The notes under the pieces: model-generated
Told to the model about the DNA's origin: nothing
The model's input: the letters and a program-made list of their open reading frames with translations, nothing else
The model's database searches: none
Made by a program: the position numbers and the translations under genes
Shown: in pieces, positions 59,595-64,000 of the stretch
Layout: the number at the start of each line of letters is the position of its first letter
Numbering within the stretch: the first letter of the stretch is position 1
NCBI GenBank assembly: GCA_021155965.1
Contig: JAJNBJ010000010.1
Span: 62,001-126,000 of the forward strand
Length of the DNA stretch: 64,000 nucleotides
Direction of reading: 5' to 3'
Source: Flavipsychrobacter sp.
GTDB taxonomy: Bacteria; Bacteroidota; Bacteroidia; Chitinophagales; Chitinophagaceae

Positions 59595-60059
59595 ATGCGT
59601 ATCAGGATTTTATTACTTGGAGACGACCCGGTGGCGATGGTGGCTGATGCCCAGCTTTTAAGGGAAAGGAATATGCTTGTATTTACTGCCTTCAATCTGC
59701 AAAATATTACGGAGCTCATATCGGAAGTGAGGCCCGATGTGATATTCTTTGATGCGCATAAGTCGAACAACGAGATCACTAATGCATACAACGAGATCGT
59801 GAATGGTATTTATTTCACAAATATTCCCGTTGTGTTCACTCTTTCGGAGGACGATGTTTACCTTGTTACACGCAAGCGCACTGAGACAAAAGATAAGAGA
59901 AGTTTCATCGCAGATAATATGATAGATGCGGTTAAGATCGCGTTGAGCAGCAACAAAAGTTATCAGAAGAAAACAAGGAAAGACTCTAATACCGGCAACA
60001 CAGGTAATACGCGCAACAACCAGCCTTCAGGCTCTCAAATGCGAATACCATTCCATTAA
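59595..60059 (+). CDS. Receiver-like protein, stand-alone
   Basis: Residues 1-115 look like a response-regulator receiver: an acidic pair at the first strand end (ILLLGDDP), the phospho-acceptor candidate Asp in DVIFFDAHK, and a Thr/Ser-containing fourth strand VVFTLSED. The conserved Lys of the fifth strand is not clear, so phosphorylation is uncertain. The tail is a low-complexity, basic, Asn/Gly/Thr-rich stretch (KKTRKDSNTGNTGNTRNN). No output domain is present, and no kinase gene is next to it. Confidence 0.65.
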   Translation: MRIRILLLGDDPVAMVADAQLLRERNMLVFTAFNLQNITELISEVRPDVIFFDAHKSNNEITNAYNEIVNGIYFTNIPVVFTLSEDDVYLVTRKRTETKDKRSFIADNMIDAVKIALSSNKSYQKKTRKDSNTGNTGNTRNNQPSGSQMRIPFH

Positions 60060-60080
60060 AAAAATCAGAGTAGGAACTCT

Positions 60081-60103
60081 CTTTGCGTCTTAGCGCCTTT
60101 GCG
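60081..60103. repeat. Dispersed CTTTGCG...CCTTTGCG element, copy 1
   Basis: CTTTGCGTCTTAGCGCCTTTGCG also occurs in near-identical form at 62485-62510. It lies between genes and is a short repeat seen in many Bacteroidota intergenic regions. Confidence 0.5.
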
Positions 60104-60127
60104 GTAGAATAAATTATTTTGAGGAAG

Positions 60128-61012
60128 TTACTTATTCTCTATAACCCGTACTTCCACTCTCCTGTTTTGTTCAGCGTCCCATTCACTTTTTTCGTCGGCA
60201 ATCACTGGGCGCCGGCGGCCAAAACCTGCATATTTCAGCCGGTTTGAATCAATTCCCCTGCTCACCAGGTAGTTATAGATAGCTTTCGCCCTGTTCACAG
60301 ATAAAGACTGTTCATAAGTGTCTATATCCCACGCGTCAATGGCGTCCTTTATGCAGCATACATGTCCTTCTATGCTTATTCGCAGGTTCGGGTAGTCGTG
60401 TAGCGCCGTGTACAGTTTTTCCAGTGTTTCTTTTGATTCTGGTTTTATAACATGCCTGTCTGGAGGGAAATATACGTTCTTTAAAAGAAGGGTGGCGCCC
60501 GGTTTTAAATTCTTTATGTCATTTACATTCGTCGTTCTTATTGAAATTGAACGTGCGCTGTCTTTTCTTGGTTTAACGGGCATCTTGCTGGTCTCCGTCA
60601 CTAGTCTTTTAGTGCGGTTATTCACTACAATATCCACTCTTCGGTCAGTAGGGTAGCCCGAGGGGTCCGTATGCCCGTCCCTGTTCACTTTGCCTTTCCC
60701 TTCTACTAGTTTCACGTAATTGGAATCAATACCGTAAGTCACCAGGTACTTCTTAACGTTCCTCGCCCGCTCCATAGAAAGACTTTTATTATATCCTTCT
60801 GATCCCAGGAAATCTGCATAGCCAACTATCATCACAGAACTGCCATTAATGATCTTGTCGTTATAGATAAGCAGGTCTATCTTTTTTTCAATGCTCGGGC
60901 TAAGGGCTGCCACATCCAGCTCAAAATACAGCCTGAAGGTATCCAGCGGCTTTTGTGCAAAAGACGTGGCTGTTCCCAGGGTTAGCAATATGGCAGGCAA
61001 TAATTTATACAT
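60128..61012 (-). CDS. Tandem OmpA-like domain protein
   Basis: A signal peptide (to about 19, TSFAQ) is followed by two OmpA-like peptidoglycan-binding domains. The first has IVGYADFLGSEGYNKSLSMERARNVKKYL and DRRVDIVV. The second has ISIEGHVCCIKDAIDAWD...LSVNRAKAIYNYLVSRGID and NRRVEVRV. In the second, the usual GHTD loop is replaced by GHVCCIKD, so binding may differ. It should tether envelope layers in the periplasm. Confidence 0.85.
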   Translation of the reverse strand: MYKLLPAILLTLGTATSFAQKPLDTFRLYFELDVAALSPSIEKKIDLLIYNDKIINGSSVMIVGYADFLGSEGYNKSLSMERARNVKKYLVTYGIDSNYVKLVEGKGKVNRDGHTDPSGYPTDRRVDIVVNNRTKRLVTETSKMPVKPRKDSARSISIRTTNVNDIKNLKPGATLLLKNVYFPPDRHVIKPESKETLEKLYTALHDYPNLRISIEGHVCCIKDAIDAWDIDTYEQSLSVNRAKAIYNYLVSRGIDSNRLKYAGFGRRRPVIADEKSEWDAEQNRRVEVRVIENK

Positions 61013-61064
61013 CAGCTTATTTCAGCTAGTTAACTTTTATCCAGCTATTTCTATGCCAGTTTTT

Positions 61065-61433
61065 TTATAACTGCGAAGTTTTTTTCCTGATCAGCAAATA
61101 TCCTAAGTAGGTAAAAGGTAAATAGGCAACCACATTTCCCGCTATAAACCAACCGGGGTGCGATATATGCATCATATTATAAATGCCTGCAAGTGTCAGC
61201 ACAATTCCCACTACCACTCCGGGAATTGCAGTTTCTCTTTGAGCTATTGCAGTAGCAATAACCCCGGCACAAAACGAACATACCATATAAACCCCGATAA
61301 GTGCCATATATGCGGTGTCCGGCATGGCCTCATTTCCATACGCCAGTACTATTTTGGTCTGGCTTACGGTTATCAGGATCATACCCGCCATAGCGCCTGC
61401 AACCACCGGCAGTATGTACTTGGTTATCTGCAT
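61065..61433 (-). CDS. Small four-helix membrane protein
   Basis: The inner ATG gives 122 residues with four hydrophobic segments and a C-terminal RKK. A longer frame starts at 61538 with a basic, Cys-containing, non-coding-looking N-terminus. A TAACTTTA promoter-like element just upstream of the inner ATG supports the shorter form. No family recognised. Confidence 0.6.
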   Translation of the reverse strand: MQITKYILPVVAGAMAGMILITVSQTKIVLAYGNEAMPDTAYMALIGVYMVCSFCAGVIATAIAQRETAIPGVVVGIVLTLAGIYNMMHISHPGWFIAGNVVAYLPFTYLGYLLIRKKTSQL

Positions 61434-61644
61434 GCTCTTACTTTGCCATAGTAAAGTTAATGCGAAACCTATTATACCGTATACCGGCAGGCTAATAAAA
61501 ATACACCTTCTTTGCCTGCTTTTGAAATTACAATACATTTGTTAAACATAATTTAAGAGAAGTTTATTGTTTAGGTTGCGGGAACTGCTCACTTTTTGGG
61601 AATAATTATATGTAACATGCTTAAATGCATTCAAATCTGCTGCC

Positions 61645-62427
61645 ATGCTTAAAGAAATACTTAGCCACAGGCCTACCAAGGTGTTTGTGGTGCTCACCTC
61701 GTTTTTTGTAGCCAACGCGCTCATAGCCGAGTGCATTGGCGGCAAACTGTTCTCATTGGAGCGCGTATTTGGCCTCACACCAACGCCGTTTTCACTGCTG
61801 GGAGAGTATGGGCTTACCTATACGCTTACCTGTGGTGTATTACTATGGCCCCTGGAATTTGTAATGACCGATATTGTGAATGAATATTATGGCCCTAAGG
61901 CAGTAAGGCGCATTTCCTATATAGCGGTGGGGCTCATCTCCTATGCATTTCTCATGTTCTACTTTGCTATACACGTACCCGCCGACCAGTCATTTTGGAC
62001 AGGCAGCCGCCAGGCACAGGGTATACCCGATATGCAGGCAGCTTTCACCGGTATCTTTGGCCAGGGTATGTGGATAATAGTTGGGAGCGTCACAGCCTTC
62101 CTCGTTAGCCAGTTGGTGGACGTATGGATATTTCACAAAGTGAAAAAAGCAACCGGAGGCAGGCATGTTTGGCTGCGGGCCACCGGCTCCACACTCGCAT
62201 CACAGTTTGTTGATAGCTTCATAGTGCTGTTTATCGCATTCAAAATAGGTAATGGCTGGTCTTTTCAACGCGTATTTGCTATTGGGTTGGTCAACTACTC
62301 CTATAAATTCACTATGGCAATCCTGCTCACCCCTGTTATCTATTTTGTAGAGAAAAGAATAGACGCCTACATAGGTCACGACAACGCACAAAAGATGAAA
62401 ACAGCCGCTATGGGTGGAGAGGATTAA
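61645..62427 (+). CDS. Queuosine precursor transporter, YhhQ/DUF165 family
   Basis: This 260-residue membrane protein has six or seven helices. The family hallmarks are 'PLEFVMTDIVNEYYGPKAVRR' in the first half, and 'SQLVDVWIFHKVKKATGG' with 'WLRATGSTLASQFVDSFIV' in the second. YhhQ imports preQ0/preQ1-type 7-deazaguanine precursors for queuosine. The exact substrate here is inferred from the family. Confidence 0.9.
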   Translation: MLKEILSHRPTKVFVVLTSFFVANALIAECIGGKLFSLERVFGLTPTPFSLLGEYGLTYTLTCGVLLWPLEFVMTDIVNEYYGPKAVRRISYIAVGLISYAFLMFYFAIHVPADQSFWTGSRQAQGIPDMQAAFTGIFGQGMWIIVGSVTAFLVSQLVDVWIFHKVKKATGGRHVWLRATGSTLASQFVDSFIVLFIAFKIGNGWSFQRVFAIGLVNYSYKFTMAILLTPVIYFVEKRIDAYIGHDNAQKMKTAAMGGED

Positions 62428-62484
62428 TTTTTTATTGCAAGGCAATACTATTTAAATATTAAAAAATGGCATCGACTTTGCGTG

Positions 62485-62510
62485 CTTTGCGCATCCTTAG
62501 CGCCTTTGCG
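62485..62510. repeat. Dispersed CTTTGCG...CCTTTGCG element, copy 2
   Basis: CTTTGCGCATCCTTAGCGCC and then TTTGCG matches the 60081-60103 copy apart from a few inserted bases. Confidence 0.5.
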
Positions 62511-62593
62511 TGAAAATTTTAATGCCTATTTTTATGGTCACTTGGTATAAAATTCCTTCAATTCCCTTTAATTCAAAAAAATTGAGTTCAGAC

Positions 62594-62626
62594 AATAATA
62601 AAAAAACCGGGAGCGTCCCCCCGGTT
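62594..62626 (-). terminator. Terminator of the outer-membrane barrel gene
   Basis: On the minus strand AACCGGG pairs with CCCGGTT across a C-rich centre and is followed by TTTTTTTATTATT. It lies 60 bases after the end of the partial gene. Confidence 0.8.
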
Positions 62627-62686
62627 CTTTCTGTATTTAAAACGACTATCCTGAAAATCCTCTAATCAAGCAAAGAACAGTTCAGA

Positions 62687-64000
62687 CTACTTCTCTTTAT
62701 TACCTCCGCCAAACCTATATCCCAATGACAACTGGAACGACGGGCTTCTGAACAACTGTGTAGATACAGCTTTAGCGCCATCTGTTTTCGCATTATCCCA
62801 AATGGTCTGCACATCGCGCAGGTCAATAGTTACCTTGGGCGATATCTGGTACGACACACCAAACAGGTAACCTAACCCAAACCTTGAATTGAAATCATCA
62901 GCTTTCAATTGCGCAGTGTTGTCGTTGCCTATAGCCGATACATATGTAGCGGTGTTATTTGGATCTACAGTACGGTAGTTGCCTGCATTTACGTTGAAGG
63001 TGTAGACAACATTAGGGCCAACAGCAAAGTTGAACCTGCCCGTGGTATAGCGCACAGCTATAGGCAATTCTATACTTTGTAATGTAGCTATCCTGTATGG
63101 GTTAGATACCTGTTCCCTTTTGAAAGTGCCGTTTGGCTGCGCGGTATACTGGTAGAAATCATCATTCAGGTTGTAATTATTGTTGATGCGGTTAAAGTAC
63201 TTCAGCTCTGCCATCAGGCTCAGCGACTGGCCAAAGCTCAGCATGCTGGACATACCGAACTGGAAGCCCATAAAGTTATTAGGGCCGAAGAATGTACGGT
63301 TAATACCGCCTGATATGCCCATTGCAAATGTTGCATGCCCTGCATTATACTTAATATCGTTGAATGCAGCATTCAGGTTCTCCAGTGTTTTAGCACCAAC
63401 AGGTTGTTTGTTGTTCGCTTCTTTGGCAGACATGCTAAAGCTTTCAGAAGAAGCGCCGGGTTTGATCGGAGAGCTATCCATATCCGGGTCTTCAGACACC
63501 GCTACCGAATTACCATTCTTTGCAGCTTCAGCACGTTCTGCACTGGCCACTTCATATTCTTCGGTAATAGACTCTATGGATATGGTATCCAGTTTCCTGT
63601 TCTCTTCCCTGTTTGCAGTTTTCAGGTAACGCTGCATTACCACCAGTTTTTCTATTACTCTCTTATGCTTCCTCGAGTTCACCAGCGATATATCTTTCAT
63701 CTCGCTTGCCCCGCCCTTATCAGCTTTAGATGGTGCAGGTATTTTATTGCTGAAACCAACCGGGCCCCTCTTATTTTTTGTTCCAGAAGCAACCGGTGTT
63801 TTGTTTGCAGTTGCAATAGATGTAGTAGAAGTACTTGTTGTTTTTGTTCCACTTGTGGCAGGCGCAACAGGCTTAGCTTTTGTATTGCCAGGTATCGCAG
63901 CAATTTTAGCAGGTTTAGCAGGGGCCGTTTCTTTAGCAGCAACCTTACTTGTCTTAGTAACTACAGGTTTGCTGGTTGCCACAGAACTACTTAATACTTC
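62687..64000 (-). CDS. Outer-membrane beta-barrel (porin family) protein, 5' end cut off by window
   Basis: The frame stays open to the window edge, so the true start lies outside. A GTG at 63982 is open, but six further codons upstream are also in frame. The visible part begins with a long Ala/Lys/Thr/Pro-rich linker (about 75 residues), then a helical region ('NSRKHKRVIEKLVVMQRYL'), then a C-terminal barrel domain with alternating hydrophobic strands from 'HATFAMGISGGINRTFFG' to 'FQLSLGYRFGGG', typical of an outer-membrane OmpA-like barrel. Proteins of this layout often have a cytoplasmic and transmembrane start tied to sigma-factor control, but that part is not visible. Confidence 0.75.
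   Translation of the reverse strand, partial: EVLSSSVATSKPVVTKTSKVAAKETAPAKPAKIAAIPGNTKAKPVAPATSGTKTTSTSTTSIATANKTPVASGTKNKRGPVGFSNKIPAPSKADKGGASEMKDISLVNSRKHKRVIEKLVVMQRYLKTANREENRKLDTISIESITEEYEVASAERAEAAKNGNSVAVSEDPDMDSSPIKPGASSESFSMSAKEANNKQPVGAKTLENLNAAFNDIKYNAGHATFAMGISGGINRTFFGPNNFMGFQFGMSSMLSFGQSLSLMAELKYFNRINNNYNLNDDFYQYTAQPNGTFKREQVSNPYRIATLQSIELPIAVRYTTGRFNFAVGPNVVYTFNVNAGNYRTVDPNNTATYVSAIGNDNTAQLKADDFNSRFGLGYLFGVSYQISPKVTIDLRDVQTIWDNAKTDGAKAVSTQLFRSPSFQLSLGYRFGGGNKEK

Larger units (their letters stand above)
62428..62686. other. Intergenic region with a repeat element and a terminator
   Basis: It contains the second copy of the CTTTGCG/CCTTAGCGCCTTTGCG element, a 'GAGTTCAGACAATAATA' tail like the 316/1589 repeat, and the terminator at 62594-62626. 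No gene is visible. Confidence 0.6.

Noticed and set aside
63335-63994. 219-codon plus-strand frame opposite the barrel gene
   Set aside because: The translation is Phe/Cys/Arg/Ser-rich, an artefact of the Ala/Lys/Thr-rich linker and barrel coding on the other strand.

Overview
The window looks like a chromosomal segment of a Bacteroidota bacterium, most likely a Chitinophagales-type organism. Six large secreted proteins end in type IX secretion (T9SS) sorting domains. Other lineage markers are a DUF5686/CarboxypepD outer-membrane protein, an S46 peptidase, DarA/DarB enzymes, many small lipoproteins and the Bacteroidota promoter -7 box TAnnTTTG in front of many genes. There are no rRNA genes, phages, insertion sequences or CRISPR arrays. 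One tRNA-Leu(CAG) is present.

Layout. 1-2.7 kb: a small basic protein, a class C beta-lactamase-fold hydrolase, a TPR protein and repeat-rich intergenic DNA. 2.7-5.1 kb: a glycosyltransferase and an O-antigen ligase/polymerase pair. 5.1-9.3 kb: a secreted subtilase with a lipoprotein, and a membrane PAS sensor without an output domain. 9.3-13.8 kb: mnmA and the shikimate genes aroB-aroA-aroC. 13.9-31.6 kb: T9SS cargo, lipoproteins, a MauE-thioredoxin fusion, a LuxE-like adenylating enzyme, the tRNA, a cytochrome c, a cation/proton antiporter, a secreted phospholipase-D-fold protein, a DUF5686 protein, a deoxynucleoside kinase and trpS.

31.8-43.6 kb is the most coherent region and is built around the envelope. 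Two tandem DarB-type ketosynthases and a DarA-type enzyme (dialkylresorcinol synthesis) are followed by waaA (Kdo transferase). An AT-rich gap and a MazF-type toxin-antitoxin pair come next, then kdnA-kdnB-kdsA-[transaldolase-CBS]-[HAD phosphatase]-kdsB. This last block should make CMP-8-amino-Kdo (Kdo8N), the amino-sugar variant of the lipid A-core linker. A CBS pair of the type found in KdsD (arabinose-5-phosphate isomerase) is fused to a transaldolase-fold domain with altered active-site residues. No SIS-type KdsD lies in the window, so this fusion is a candidate non-canonical source or regulator of the Kdo precursor arabinose 5-phosphate.

43.6-64 kb: L-serine dehydratase, a histidine kinase whose N-terminus matches the plant ethylene-receptor binding domain including the copper-ligand Cys and His, an rRNA methyltransferase, a SprB-repeat surface protein, a cytoplasmic trypsin-like protease with two unknown neighbours, an S46 dipeptidyl-peptidase, a T9SS type B surface protein, a DUF3943 protein, a receiver-like protein, a tandem OmpA protein, a queuosine-precursor transporter and a truncated outer-membrane beta-barrel protein at the edge.

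Regulatory structure includes an 18-bp palindrome ATACC-N8-GGTAT, seen three times just upstream of -7 boxes. Two different arrays of short direct repeats at helical-turn spacing lie upstream of two polysaccharide loci. Several -7 boxes abut start codons and imply leaderless mRNAs. One tiny unit consists of a promoter, a 21-codon ORF and a terminator.
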